Below are positions 43,918-52,405 of a stretch of 64,000 nt of DNA, piece after piece. Numbering within the stretch: position 1 is the first letter of the stretch; each line of letters starts with the position of its first letter. The position numbers and the translations under genes are program-made. The DNA is taken from positions 93,161 through 157,160 of the forward strand of contig NZ_VCIX01000086.1 in NCBI RefSeq assembly GCF_006345825.1, in the 5' to 3' direction. Source of the DNA: Paenibacillus paridis. GTDB taxonomy: Bacteria; Bacillota; Bacilli; Paenibacillales; Paenibacillaceae. Below the pieces are notes generated by a model. It was given only the letters and a program-made list of their open reading frames with translations, ran no database searches and was not told where the DNA came from.

Positions 43918-44250
43918 ATGTTTCAGCTTATTTTTCCATTCATCATTGCCTCAATTGGGGTTGCTGCCGTAATAACCTTTGCGGTAAGAAAGAAAGGGAG
44001 CTATCGAAAACTAACAGGGAAACAAAAAACGGTCTTTTTTACATGTCTCATTCTGAATTTGATAGTTATAATGGTTCCGTTCAAAGCAGGCAATCTGCTG
44101 GCAGGAGCATTCATTGCATCTAATATTTCCATTGGATTTGCGCTGCTAACGATGTTTTTGGTTTATTTTCAAAAAGAGAAATACTCGTACGTCTGTCTTG
44201 CTGCAGCCACTATCTCAGGTGCTGCAGCTATACTATTAAAGCAGCTTTGA
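43918..44250 (+). CDS. Small membrane protein of unknown function
   Basis: A 110-residue protein with four predicted transmembrane helices (residues 3-23, 36-55, 58-80 and 88-107) joined by a basic loop KKGSYRKLTGKQK. ATG at 43918 follows GAAGGGAG by six bases. I do not recognise the family. Neighbours (AHSA1 pseudogene, M20 peptidase) give no hint. Confidence 0.75.
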   Translation: MFQLIFPFIIASIGVAAVITFAVRKKGSYRKLTGKQKTVFFTCLILNLIVIMVPFKAGNLLAGAFIASNISIGFALLTMFLVYFQKEKYSYVCLAAATISGAAAILLKQL

Positions 44251-44428
44251 TCAAGCAGCATGCCATGGCTGCAGAGCAGGTATGCTTATCGGGCATGACT
44301 TGGATTGGCACTCTAGAAGTCGCCGTTTCTATTCTTAATGGATTCGTATTATGACGGCTATTCTGGCATAATTACTTAGCGAAGGTATATGATATGGATA
44401 TAAATTGTATGGGAGGATGAAATCACCG

Positions 44429-45784
44429 ATGAGTTATAAAACTTATTTTCAAAACATAAGGGAACAACAGTTGGACGAGCTGAAGCAATGGTTGTCGATC
44501 CCGAGCATTTCTGCCCTGTCCGCGCACACGGCGGATATGAACAAGGCAGCGGAATGGCTTGCGGACGCGCTCACCCGCGCGGGACTCGAGAATGTAGAAG
44601 TGCATCAAACCGAAGGCCATCCGATCGTGTATGCCGATCATCTGCATGCTCCCGGCAAACCTACCGTGCTTGTTTACGGCCATTACGACGTGCAGCCAGT
44701 CGATCCGCTGCATTTGTGGACGACGCCTCCCTTTGAGCCGGATATTCGTGACGGCAAGCTATACGCGCGGGGAGCGACGGACGATAAAGGCCAGGTGTTT
44801 TTACATATTAAAGCGATAGAAGCCATATTGCAGCAGGAAGAGCGGCTTCCGGTTAATATCAAGCTGTGCATCGAGGGCGAAGAAGAAGTTTCCAGCCGGA
44901 GCCTCCCTCCTTTCTTGACGATGAATCGGGACAAGCTGGCTGCTGACGTCATCTTGATTTCGGACACCTCGCTGCTCGAGCCGGGCAAGCCCGCTATCAG
45001 TACGGGACTTCGGGGATTGTGTTCCCTAGAGGTTACCGTGAACACAGCAAATACTGATTTGCACTCCGGATCCTATGGCGGAGGCGTTCCTAACGCGCTT
45101 CATGCCCTCGTCTCATTGCTTGCGACTTTGCACGATGATCAGGGCCGCGTAGGCGTTGACGGATTCTATGAAGGCGTGCCGGAGCTTTCGCCGCTCATGA
45201 GAGAAGAGTTCGCCAAGCAGATGCTGGACGAAGATGGATTGAAGGCAAGTCTTGGTCTTGATGCGTTGTACGGCGAAGAAGGCTTCTCCTTTGTGGAACG
45301 CGTCGGTGCGAGGCCAACGCTTGAACTGAACGGCGTTTACGGCGGATTTCAGGGAGAAGGCACCAAGACGGTCATACCGAAGGAGGCGCATGCCAAGATC
45401 ACCTGCCGCCTAGTTGGAGACCAAGACCCACAGGATATTCTGGACAAGATTAAACAGCATTTGCAGAAGCATATTCAGCCGGGAGCGAAGCTGCACATCC
45501 AAGACGGCGAGAAGGCTCGTGCTTTCAACATCGATCCTTCCGACCAAATGCTGCAGTTGGCTGCGGATGCTTACGAAGATGTTTATGGCACGCGAGCGCT
45601 GTTCACGAAAGACGGAGGGTCGATTCCGATCGTTGAGACTTTCTCCCGCGAGCTTGCGGCTCCTGTCGTTATGATGGGATTTGGTCTTCCGGACGAGAAT
45701 CTGCATGCGCCGAACGAGCATTTTAATCTGTCCAATTTCGACCAAGGGCTTCTGACGATCGTATCGTTCCTGAAGCGGCTATAG
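44429..45784 (+). CDS. M20-family dipeptidase
   Basis: A 451-residue zinc peptidase of the M20/ArgE/PepV/CNDP-like group. Metal and catalytic residues: His and Asp in VYGHYDVQPVD, Asp in GATDDKGQ, catalytic Glu in EGEEEVSS, Asp in LISDTS, His in APNEHFNL. The lid domain (residues about 195-355) contains the conserved DLHSGSYGG. ATG at 44429 is twelve bases after GGAGG; an ATG at 44417 is too close to it. Cytoplasmic, hydrolyses dipeptides. Single-gene unit. Confidence 0.93.
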   Translation: MSYKTYFQNIREQQLDELKQWLSIPSISALSAHTADMNKAAEWLADALTRAGLENVEVHQTEGHPIVYADHLHAPGKPTVLVYGHYDVQPVDPLHLWTTPPFEPDIRDGKLYARGATDDKGQVFLHIKAIEAILQQEERLPVNIKLCIEGEEEVSSRSLPPFLTMNRDKLAADVILISDTSLLEPGKPAISTGLRGLCSLEVTVNTANTDLHSGSYGGGVPNALHALVSLLATLHDDQGRVGVDGFYEGVPELSPLMREEFAKQMLDEDGLKASLGLDALYGEEGFSFVERVGARPTLELNGVYGGFQGEGTKTVIPKEAHAKITCRLVGDQDPQDILDKIKQHLQKHIQPGAKLHIQDGEKARAFNIDPSDQMLQLAADAYEDVYGTRALFTKDGGSIPIVETFSRELAAPVVMMGFGLPDENLHAPNEHFNLSNFDQGLLTIVSFLKRL

Positions 45785-45792
45785 GGATGGAG

Positions 45793-45826
45793 AATCGCGA
45801 AGCAGCTGGCTTCGCGATTTTTTTTG
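45793..45826 (+). terminator. Intrinsic terminator
   Basis: Eleven-base stem AATCGCGAAGC / GCTTCGCGATT with an AGCTG loop and eight T. It ends the M20 peptidase transcript. Confidence 0.95.
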
Positions 45827-45928
45827 GATCATAAGGGTGTTCAACGAAAATAAAGGGTGAGATCGGTATTGTTATGGACGTTGTTGACTAGAGAATAAAG
45901 CTTAGGCTGGAGAATGGCACCCAGCTAG

Positions 45929-46069
45929 GTGGAAGTTAAAGTTAATGAAGGGATTTTACGGGGCTCCCCGAAATTCTTTACACCAGAAGACGGGGCATTT
46001 GTGGCTCCGCAGCTGAGTTGGATTCGATACGAGCATACGGAAGGCCGAGAAGAGAGAGAGTACGTTTAA
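45929..46069 (+). CDS. 46-residue ORF, possible gene remnant
   Basis: Opens at GTG immediately after an in-frame TAG and runs 46 codons (VEVKVNEGILRGSPKFF, then ... EDGAFVAPQLSWIRYEH, ending REEREYV). Composition looks like protein and unlike the flanking AT-rich spacer, but no good ribosome binding site precedes it. It is more likely the 3' end of a decayed gene than a working small gene. The family is not recognised. Confidence 0.35.
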   Translation: MEVKVNEGILRGSPKFFTPEDGAFVAPQLSWIRYEHTEGREEREYV

Positions 46070-46114
46070 TGTAAGCCGGATAGCTACAAATTTGATGACA
46101 GACAGGAGCTGGAT

Positions 46115-46465
46115 ATGATGATAAAAGGTTTTGGAGGAATATTTTGGAGAACTAAAAATCTTGAAGCAACAAAAAAATGGTACAGCGAAGTATTAAAAAT
46201 TGAAATAAACAATTGGAATGGGACTGTAATAAAACCCGAGTTAGGCAATGAGACTATTTTTTCTTTCTTTACCGAGAATGACGATTATTTTCCAACAGAA
46301 CAACAGGTGATGCTGAACTTCCAAGTTTATGATCTAAACGAGACGATTCAGCATCTTGAACAAATTGGCATACCCCTTGCGAAGAAAAAAGAGGTTAGTG
46401 ATTTTGGCAAGTTTGTTTGGATTGAAGACCCTGACGGTCGACTGATCGAGCTTTGGGAGAAATAA
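46115..46465 (+). CDS. VOC (glyoxalase/bleomycin-resistance fold) protein
   Basis: A 116-residue VOC-fold protein: GFGGIFWRTKNLEATKKWYSE at the start and FGKFVWIEDPDGRLIELWE at the end, with the metal-ligand Glu in IELWE. A first-strand His is missing, so metal binding may be weak. CAGGAG precedes ATG 46115 (46118 also possible). The next gene begins nine bases later; the two are probably co-transcribed. Substrate unknown. Confidence 0.85.
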   Translation: MMIKGFGGIFWRTKNLEATKKWYSEVLKIEINNWNGTVIKPELGNETIFSFFTENDDYFPTEQQVMLNFQVYDLNETIQHLEQIGIPLAKKKEVSDFGKFVWIEDPDGRLIELWEK

Positions 46466-46474
46466 GGGGCACAT

Positions 46475-46966
46475 GTGAAAAAAGTTCTTATCATTGGAAT
46501 TGTAGCAAGCGGCAAAACAACCTTGGCGAGGCGATTATCGGAAAAGACGAATATTCCTTGGCATGAGCTGGATTCTATCGTTCATCATCAAACGGCGGCT
46601 GGACGAGTTAAACGCACAGCAGATGAACAGGTCGAGGTCATTTTGGAAATGGATAAAGTCGGAGAGTGGATATTTGAAGGAACGGACCGGGCATCCTATC
46701 AATGCTTATATGAAATGGCGGATACGATCATTTTTCTGGATACACCGTTATGGAAACGCAGAATCAGAATATTCGTTAGGTTCATGAAACAGAAGCTGGG
46801 TATGGAAGCGTGCCTCTATAAACCGGATATCCAGATGTTGAAAATGATGTATACATGGACGAAGGATTTTGAGAGAGACAGAGACAACTTTGAAGCCAAG
46901 CTAAAGCGATATCAAAATAAAGTGATCAGACTACACGATAGTAAGAAGATTAACTTTGAAAGTTAA
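46475..46966 (+). CDS. P-loop kinase-like protein (adenylate-kinase/FlaR-like)
   Basis: A 163-residue nucleotide-binding protein with Walker A GIVASGKTT at residues 8-16, the PWHELDSIVHH segment after it, and the ADTIIFLDTPLWKRRIR segment typical of the topology-modulation/FlaR-like adenylate kinase-related family. GTG start with AAGGGG upstream. Real substrate of the family is not known. Co-transcribed with the VOC gene. Confidence 0.82.
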   Translation: MKKVLIIGIVASGKTTLARRLSEKTNIPWHELDSIVHHQTAAGRVKRTADEQVEVILEMDKVGEWIFEGTDRASYQCLYEMADTIIFLDTPLWKRRIRIFVRFMKQKLGMEACLYKPDIQMLKMMYTWTKDFERDRDNFEAKLKRYQNKVIRLHDSKKINFES

Positions 46967-47086
46967 ATGAGCACGCGTGTGCAAAAGTTATGATTTTTTT
47001 TCGAAGGGTGCTGTCGATATCAACGGAAATAGTCCTCGCTAAACGTAAGGTTACTTTTTTGAGGTAAAGGAATTGGTTACTGGAAA

Positions 47087-47275
47087 GCTATCCTGCACGC
47101 ATGCATTAACTTTACGCAATTTAGACCTTGTGAGGAAGCTATCCTGCATGAATGCAATAGAATGTCCTTTAAATCCAGCAAAGTAGACATTAACGGATAG
47201 CTATGTTGTATGGAATGCAGGATAGGCGGCGAAATATTCGATAAAGAGCGTTTATCCTGCGTGAGTGCAAGATAG
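47087..47275. repeat. Third hairpin family, CTATCCTGCAT palindromes
   Basis: Four degenerate copies of a palindrome with consensus arms CTATCCTGCAT and ATGCAGGATAG: 47088-47104 (CTATCCTGCACGCATGC), 47139-47160 (CTATCCTGCATGAATGCA then ATAG), 47201-47225 in the form CTATGTTGTATGGAATGCAG, and 47253-47275. Spacing is 50-60 bases. They fill the middle of the 46.97-47.42 kb gap, which holds no gene. The layout repeats that of the GGGA/TCCC clusters although the sequence is unrelated. Confidence 0.65.
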
Positions 47276-47423
47276 ATAGCTATGATTACTCAGCCAGCTG
47301 CAAGTAACAATACAAACTCCATAGATGAGGACTCCCATGCAACCTTGAATTGGCCTTTACCCATAAACAAGCGATATACTTAAGCCATAGTAAGCTATTC
47401 CGTAAATAGAGGAGATGTAAAAT

Positions 47424-48473
47424 ATGACGTCACCGCTTGCACCGCAGTTAGACCGCAGCTACATATCTAGCCAGCTTGAGGCTTTGCTGAACATACCGAG
47501 CCCGAGCGGCTACTGCATGGATATAATGAAATACCTCGACTCGGAGATCAGCAGGCTTGGTTATACGCTTGAGACTACGCCGAAAGGAAACGGAATAGTC
47601 ACGATACCTGGAGAACTGCCAGATCATGTCATTGGATTGTCTGCTCATCTGGATACGCTCGGAGCGATGGTGCGCTCGATTAAATCAAATGGCATGCTGC
47701 GTTTTACGCCGATCGGCGGGTATGCCATGCATACGGTAGAGGGAGAGTATGCGGTCATTCATACGCGTGACGGCAGGAAGTATGAGGGAACGGTGCTTTC
47801 GACGAAAGCCTCCGTTCATGTTCATGCGGATGCGAAGGATTGGAAGCGCGAGGAAGCCAACATGGAGATTCGAATCGACGAGCTGGTGAAAACCAAAGAG
47901 GATACCGAGAAGCTGGGCATTTCCGTCGGGGATATCATATCTTGGGAGCCGCGAACCCGTATTTTTTCAAACGGCTGGGTAAAATCGCGTCATTTGGATG
48001 ATAAAGCAAGCGTAGCTGCCTTGCTTGGCTTGTTGGAATGGTTAAAGCGCGAAGGAAAAACGCCTGCCCATCCGATCAAGCTCATCTTCTCTACCTACGA
48101 GGAGGTCGGGCATGGCAGCTCGCATATTCCAGCGGATATCACGGAGCTCATTGCGGTCGATATGGGGGCGCTTGGAGATGACCTATCCGCGACGGAGCAG
48201 GACGTATCGATATGCGCCAAGGATTCGAGCGGTCCCTATGATTATCAAATGACAACGAGACTGATTGAACTCGCCAAGCGCGAGAAGCTGGCTTATGCAG
48301 TTGATATCTATCCGTTCTATGGCTCTGACGCGACAGCAGCGCTAAGAGGCGGAAGCAATATCCGAGCAGCCCTGATCGGGCCGGGAGTACACGCCTCTCA
48401 TGGCATGGAGCGGACTCATCTGGATGCTGTGGTTCATACGGCGGCTTTGCTGCTTGCTTATATTATGGAGTAA
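47424..48473 (+). CDS. M42-family metallopeptidase (FrvX-like)
   Basis: A 349-residue aminopeptidase of the M42 family, typical length. Dinuclear metal ligands and active-site residues are seen in LSAHLDTLGAMV, SRHLDDKASV, FSTYEEVGHGSS (catalytic Glu), VDMGALGD and GVHASHGMERTH. An insertion between residues 85 and 165 is the usual PDZ-like apical domain that controls assembly into tetrahedral complexes. GAGGAG precedes the ATG. Degrades peptides in the cytoplasm. Confidence 0.94.
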   Translation: MTSPLAPQLDRSYISSQLEALLNIPSPSGYCMDIMKYLDSEISRLGYTLETTPKGNGIVTIPGELPDHVIGLSAHLDTLGAMVRSIKSNGMLRFTPIGGYAMHTVEGEYAVIHTRDGRKYEGTVLSTKASVHVHADAKDWKREEANMEIRIDELVKTKEDTEKLGISVGDIISWEPRTRIFSNGWVKSRHLDDKASVAALLGLLEWLKREGKTPAHPIKLIFSTYEEVGHGSSHIPADITELIAVDMGALGDDLSATEQDVSICAKDSSGPYDYQMTTRLIELAKREKLAYAVDIYPFYGSDATAALRGGSNIRAALIGPGVHASHGMERTHLDAVVHTAALLLAYIME

Positions 48474-48509
48474 AGCTGGCTTGGAAGTTAAGAGTTTGTT
48501 TCTAAATAA

Positions 48510-48557
48510 GCCCCTGCGCGGCCGATATTCATTTCGGCGGTACAGGGTTTTTTTTGC
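48510..48557 (+). terminator. Intrinsic terminator
   Basis: CCCTG / CAGGG outer stem and GCCGA / TCGGC inner stem, followed by eight T. It ends the M42 peptidase transcript. Confidence 0.85.
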
Positions 48558-48716
48558 TATCTAAGCGTAGGGGAAAACTTATTTCTTATTTGCTTACTAA
48601 GGTATGATTTAGAGATCGCCGAGGAGAGCGAGCAGCAGCTACTTGCCCTTATTCGTCAAAATAAGCTGTTCCTAGGACGTTTGGAGAAGCGCCGCACCTA
48701 GTCATTTAGGGATAAC

Positions 48717-48839
48717 ATGGCATGTAATGTTGGTCCATTTTCAGGGCTTTTGGAGCTTTATATTTATCCCGATTCATGGGTTGAAATCCTGACCGCCGTC
48801 ATGGGGAACTTGGCCAAAGAACATAAATTTCTTGCCTGA
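48717..48839 (+). CDS. 40-residue ORF, small protein or remnant
   Basis: ATG at 48717 with TAGGGA a few bases upstream opens 40 codons: MACNVGPFSGLLELYIYPDS continuing to VEILTAVMGNLAKEH and a stop. Upstream, 48610-48701 holds another open stretch (EIAEESEQQLLALIRQNK ... LGRLEKRRT) that ends at a TAG and has no start. Both look like protein, so this 940-base gap after the M42 gene may be the wreck of one or two genes. Not recognised. Confidence 0.35.
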   Translation: MACNVGPFSGLLELYIYPDSWVEILTAVMGNLAKEHKFLA

Positions 48840-49427
48840 ATCGTTTGAATGTCCGCTTTTAGGCCGAATTCAATGCTTTTTTTTCATTAGAATCCGTTTA
48901 TTTTTCTTATTTTATTGTAAAGATAACGCTCTCAAAGGTGAAAATGTACAGTTAAAAGGCCTTCGCGAAATATGTCGAACAGGAAAAATGTCCTGCTTAG
49001 GTAGGATGCTGGTCAATAGTCCCTTCTTTTGATCTGATAATATCGTATTTTTTGCCAAAATTAACGTGGAATACGACTGTCCAATTTGACAAAAACCTAG
49101 GATTTTAAAGGGAAAAAAGCGAATTTTGCTTTCGGGTTTATGAGTCTATAGTGGGATTCTCTCAGAAAATTCATAAAGCGCTTCCAATTGTCAGAATTAT
49201 TAAATTCTGCAGTAAAAAAATGCTAATTTATATCCCACTATTCGCATCAATTAGGAGTCCGTACTTATGAAAACGGTCCTGAAAATGAGTAGGAATGTCT
49301 AATCCGCACCATGTCTTTATTCCCTCAAGAATTATGATCGATTGTGTCATACTAGAGTGCAACGAGAGAGTACGATGGTTCCAGGATTCAAAGTGAAAAC
49401 TCAAGCTGATGAATGGAGGTTTCAAAG
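48840..49427. promoter_or_regulatory. Long leader region upstream of the EPS operon
   Basis: Nearly 600 bases without a supported gene, AT-rich. It contains a ten-base inverted repeat ATAGTGGGAT (49148-49157) / ATCCCACTAT (49232-49241), with a second perfect repeat CAGAATT-ATTA-AATTCTG (49192-49209) nested inside it, and AAGCGCTTCCA (49176-49186), a weak match to catabolite-control sites. A TTGACA at 49086-49091 lacks a good -10 partner. CAGGA ... TCCTG (48980-48995) resembles one unit of the intergenic hairpin family. A control region for EPS is likely but not proven. Confidence 0.4.
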
Positions 49428-49715
49428 ATGAACATTTCAAATCAGGAGCAGAAGCGAATCAGGCTGAAGCAATTTTTGAAAATACTATCCGAGGATCCTT
49501 CTCTATTACAGCAAACCGGCGAAACTGAAACACGATCGCTTCCTGAGCTCCTTATGGCGACCGGTTACCGGTATTGCAATGAGCCCTTAGATATGGCCGA
49601 GTTAATGTCGCAACTGCTTGGCAAGCTGGGCTTGACCCCTTGTTCCGCGCAAATGATGGAGTTTATCATGAATGGCGGAACCGTGGATGATTTTATGAAT
49701 ACAGCCAAATCATAG
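49428..49715 (+). CDS. Small protein of unknown function at the head of the EPS operon
   Basis: A 95-residue soluble, mainly helical protein (ISNQEQKRIRLKQFLKILSED near the start, AELMSQLLGKLGLTPCSAQMM near the end). ATG at 49428 follows GGAGG by eight bases. No signal peptide, membrane helix or known motif. It is 160 bases before the CpsC-like gene on the same strand, so it may belong to the EPS transcript, perhaps as a regulator. Confidence 0.65.
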   Translation: MNISNQEQKRIRLKQFLKILSEDPSLLQQTGETETRSLPELLMATGYRYCNEPLDMAELMSQLLGKLGLTPCSAQMMEFIMNGGTVDDFMNTAKS

Positions 49716-49875
49716 GTTCCGTCCTTGTCATTGGTATGCTCGCAAGGGATATTCCTAACCATAATCAATGCCCAAAAGGTCGCGTTTTGAATAATTAATA
49801 AATTTTAATATTCATTTAGAACAACTTTTGCGACCTGCAAGGACAGATGACATTACAAGTAACGGAGGAAATCAT

Positions 49876-50631
49876 TTGGAATTAAAACAGTATTGGCTCA
49901 TCGTAAAAAGAAGGCTATTGATGATTGTTCTATTAATTACCGTCAGCTGTCTAACCATAGGCATTTACTCCAGCTATTTCATCAAACCACAGTATGAAGC
50001 ATCCGCGAAATTAATCGTCAACCAATATAAGGACAGCAGCTCACTGCTGCCAAGCATCGATGTTGGGGCGATCAACTCTACGATCGGACTTATAAAAACC
50101 TATAAAGAAATTTTGCGAACGCCACGAATGATGAAGAAGGTCGTTAAGCAGTATCCGGACCTAGGCGTCACCTACAGCGAGCTTATCGGAAAGGTAAGCG
50201 TTAGCTCCGTAAATGAAACGCAGGTCATGTCCATTTCGGTAAGGGATGATTCGTATGAGCAGGCGGCACTGATTGCCAATGCGATTGCGATCGTTTTTCA
50301 AAAATCGGTTCCTGATCTGATGAAGGTGGATAACGTTTCTGTCCTCGATCAGGCCGATCCAAAGGAAAGCCATGGGCCAGTTGCGCCGAATGCCAAAATG
50401 AACATCGCCGTAACCTTCATGCTCGCTTTGATGGTAGGAGTAGGGATTTCCTTCCTGCTTGATTACTTGGATGACACCGTGAAGACAGAGGAAGACATCG
50501 AAGCGCTGCTTGAGGTGCCAGTACTGACGTCGATTCCCAAGTTTGAGGAACGCGACTCTATGGAGCGAAGCAGCAATGCTCCATTAACGAAGATAGCTGG
50601 GAGGGAACAAAATGTCTCGCTTGATTCCTAA
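49876..50631 (+). CDS. Capsular/EPS chain-length regulator, CpsC/Wzz type (BY-kinase activator)
   Basis: A 251-residue membrane protein. TTG at 49876 is seven bases after GGAGG. Two transmembrane helices (residues 15-36 and about 175-195) flank an extracellular Wzz domain; the proline-rich PVAPNAKMNIAVTFMLALM motif stands before the second helix, and the short cytoplasmic tail (to LDS) would contact the kinase. In Gram-positive bacteria this protein activates the partner CpsD tyrosine kinase and sets chain length. Overlaps the next gene by 20 bases. Confidence 0.93.
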   Translation: MELKQYWLIVKRRLLMIVLLITVSCLTIGIYSSYFIKPQYEASAKLIVNQYKDSSSLLPSIDVGAINSTIGLIKTYKEILRTPRMMKKVVKQYPDLGVTYSELIGKVSVSSVNETQVMSISVRDDSYEQAALIANAIAIVFQKSVPDLMKVDNVSVLDQADPKESHGPVAPNAKMNIAVTFMLALMVGVGISFLLDYLDDTVKTEEDIEALLEVPVLTSIPKFEERDSMERSSNAPLTKIAGREQNVSLDS

Positions 50632-51304
50632 ATGGAACCTGATTACGGAGCTGAATCCGAAATCGCCGATATCCGAGGGCTACCGCATGCTGCGGACCAA
50701 TATCGAGTTCTCTACGATCAATCAGAAGCTGCAAATCATAATGGTTACCTCGTCCAAGCCAAGCGAGGGCAAAAGCACGACCTGTGCGAATATGGCAGTT
50801 GCGTTTGCTCAGGCCAACAAAAAGGTACTGCTGATCGATGCAGATTTGCGCAAGCCGTCGCAGCATCATATTTTCGGCAAATCGAATCGGAGCGGCTTGA
50901 CGACAGCCTTATTAAACCAATTGGACCTGAGGGATATTATTCAGTTCACGAATACGGAAAACCTCTCGATTATTCAAGCCGGACCTACGCCGCCCAATCC
51001 ATCCGAGCTGCTCTCGTCTGATCCGATGGCGCTGCTTCTAAAGCGGGCGCGAGAACAGTTCGATGTCATCATCGTAGATACTCCGCCGATCATGTCGGTG
51101 ACCGATGCCCAGATTGTTGCCACACAGAGTGACGGGGTCGTGCTCGTCATCGATTCGGGCAAGGTGAAGAAGGATGTTGTACTGAAGGCAAAAGCGTCGC
51201 TGGACCATGTGAAAGCAAGGCTTATCGGCGTTGTACTGAACAAAATCAACCGAAATCATTCAGATATCTATTCCTACTATTACGGAGAGAAAAACGACGC
51301 TTAG
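50612..51304 (+). CDS. Bacterial tyrosine kinase, CpsD/CapB type
   Basis: A 230-residue cytoplasmic BY-kinase. Walker A SSKPSEGKSTT, Walker A' VLLIDADLRKP and Walker B VIIVDTPP are all present. The C-terminus carries a tyrosine cluster (DIYSYYYGEK) that is autophosphorylated in this family. Translationally coupled to its activator. No partner phosphatase (PHP or low-molecular-weight type) is encoded in the operon. Controls EPS assembly by cycling its phosphorylation state. Confidence 0.95.
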   Translation: MSRLIPKWNLITELNPKSPISEGYRMLRTNIEFSTINQKLQIIMVTSSKPSEGKSTTCANMAVAFAQANKKVLLIDADLRKPSQHHIFGKSNRSGLTTALLNQLDLRDIIQFTNTENLSIIQAGPTPPNPSELLSSDPMALLLKRAREQFDVIIVDTPPIMSVTDAQIVATQSDGVVLVIDSGKVKKDVVLKAKASLDHVKARLIGVVLNKINRNHSDIYSYYYGEKNDA

Positions 51305-51445
51305 GCGTCCAGCTCTTGCCGCTGAAAGCATCGGATAGATTAGGTAATGTCTCCTGCACCTCTATCACCGGAGGCACTCGGTCATGCTGTGGGTCAGCCG
51401 ACCTTAGACGTTAATCGTCAAGGGTGTGACGTGAGGAGGGGTTAG

Positions 51446-51493
51446 ATGCCCCTTATAAAAATAGATACAACCAAAATATATAGGATAGGGTGA
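51446..51493 (+). CDS. 15-residue leader ORF before galU, within a 195-base leader
   Basis: GAGGAGGGG is well placed before the ATG at 51446, and the ORF reads MPLIKIDTTKIYRIG; its stop is six bases before the galU start. The 195-base space between the kinase gene and galU also has a hairpin-forming CACCTC / GAGG stretch around 51358-51377. The gap is the longest in the operon after the first one. A translational control leader is possible. Confidence 0.4.
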   Translation: MPLIKIDTTKIYRIG

Positions 51494-51499
51494 AGTCAG

Positions 51500-52405
51500 A
51501 TGAAAACAGTGAGAAAAGCCATTATCCCCGCCGCTGGACTCGGTACACGGTTTTTGCCAGCAACGAAAGCGATGCCCAAAGAGATGCTTCCAATCGTCGA
51601 CAAGCCTACTATTCAATACATTGTGGAAGAAGCGATTGAATCGGGCGTTGAGGATATCATCGTCGTAACAGGAAAAGGGAAGCGGGCGATTGAGGATCAT
51701 TTCGATATCGCGTTTGAGCTGGAGCACATTTTAGAGGAAAAAGGCAAGCTCGACATTTTGGAAAAAGTAAGAAAGTCATCCAATGTCAATCTTCATTATA
51801 TCAGGCAAAAAGAAGCTAAAGGGCTTGGCCACGCGGTATGGTGCGCCAGAAACTTTATCGGCGATGAGCCGTTTGCCGTATTGCTTGGCGATGACATCGT
51901 CGAAGCGGAGGTTCCTTGCACGCGGCAATTGATCGAGCAATATGAGAAAACCGGCCGTTCCGTCATTGGCGTTCAGACGGTTGGCGTAGATCAGACGCAT
52001 CGGTACGGAATCGTAGATCCGGGACAGCGGCTGGATAATTTATATGAGGTGAACCGCTTCGTGGAGAAGCCGCCGCAAGGCCAAGCGCCTTCCAATCTGG
52101 CCATTATGGGCAGATACGTGCTGACGCCGGAAATCTTCGAATATTTGGGCCGGCATGAGCGCGGCGCGGGCGGAGAAATCCAGCTGACGGATGCGATACA
52201 GAAGCTCAACGTCGATCAAGGCGTATATGCTTTTGATTTCCAAGGCGTCCGTTACGATGTCGGCGAGCAGCTTGGGTTTATTATGACGACGCTTGATTTT
52301 GCGCTTCGCAACAATGAGCTTAAGCATAAGCTGATGTCCGAGCTGGAAGAATTAATGGAGCGCGAGCTTGCCAAACGGCTATTGGTCGGAAGAGGTGAGA
52401 GATAA
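51500..52405 (+). CDS. galU: UTP--glucose-1-phosphate uridylyltransferase
   Basis: A 301-residue nucleotidyltransferase; the N-terminal signature [25 protein letters not shown] and the VEEAIESG helix are diagnostic. It makes UDP-glucose from UTP and glucose-1-phosphate, the activated sugar for EPS and teichoic acid synthesis. AGGGTGA precedes the ATG. Its stop shares one base with the start of the priming transferase gene (TAATG), so the two are coupled. Being inside the EPS operon, it may be a second copy besides a housekeeping one. Confidence 0.95.
   Translation: MKTVRKAIIPAAGLGTRFLPATKAMPKEMLPIVDKPTIQYIVEEAIESGVEDIIVVTGKGKRAIEDHFDIAFELEHILEEKGKLDILEKVRKSSNVNLHYIRQKEAKGLGHAVWCARNFIGDEPFAVLLGDDIVEAEVPCTRQLIEQYEKTGRSVIGVQTVGVDQTHRYGIVDPGQRLDNLYEVNRFVEKPPQGQAPSNLAIMGRYVLTPEIFEYLGRHERGAGGEIQLTDAIQKLNVDQGVYAFDFQGVRYDVGEQLGFIMTTLDFALRNNELKHKLMSELEELMERELAKRLLVGRGER

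Noticed and set aside
48832..49032. 66-codon frame rich in Phe/Arg in the gap before the EPS operon
   Set aside because: No ribosome binding site, low-complexity Phe stretch from T runs, and it contains a hairpin of the intergenic family.
51305..51445. c-di-GMP riboswitch before galU
   Set aside because: The conserved GEMM core segments were not found; only generic pairing stretches are visible.
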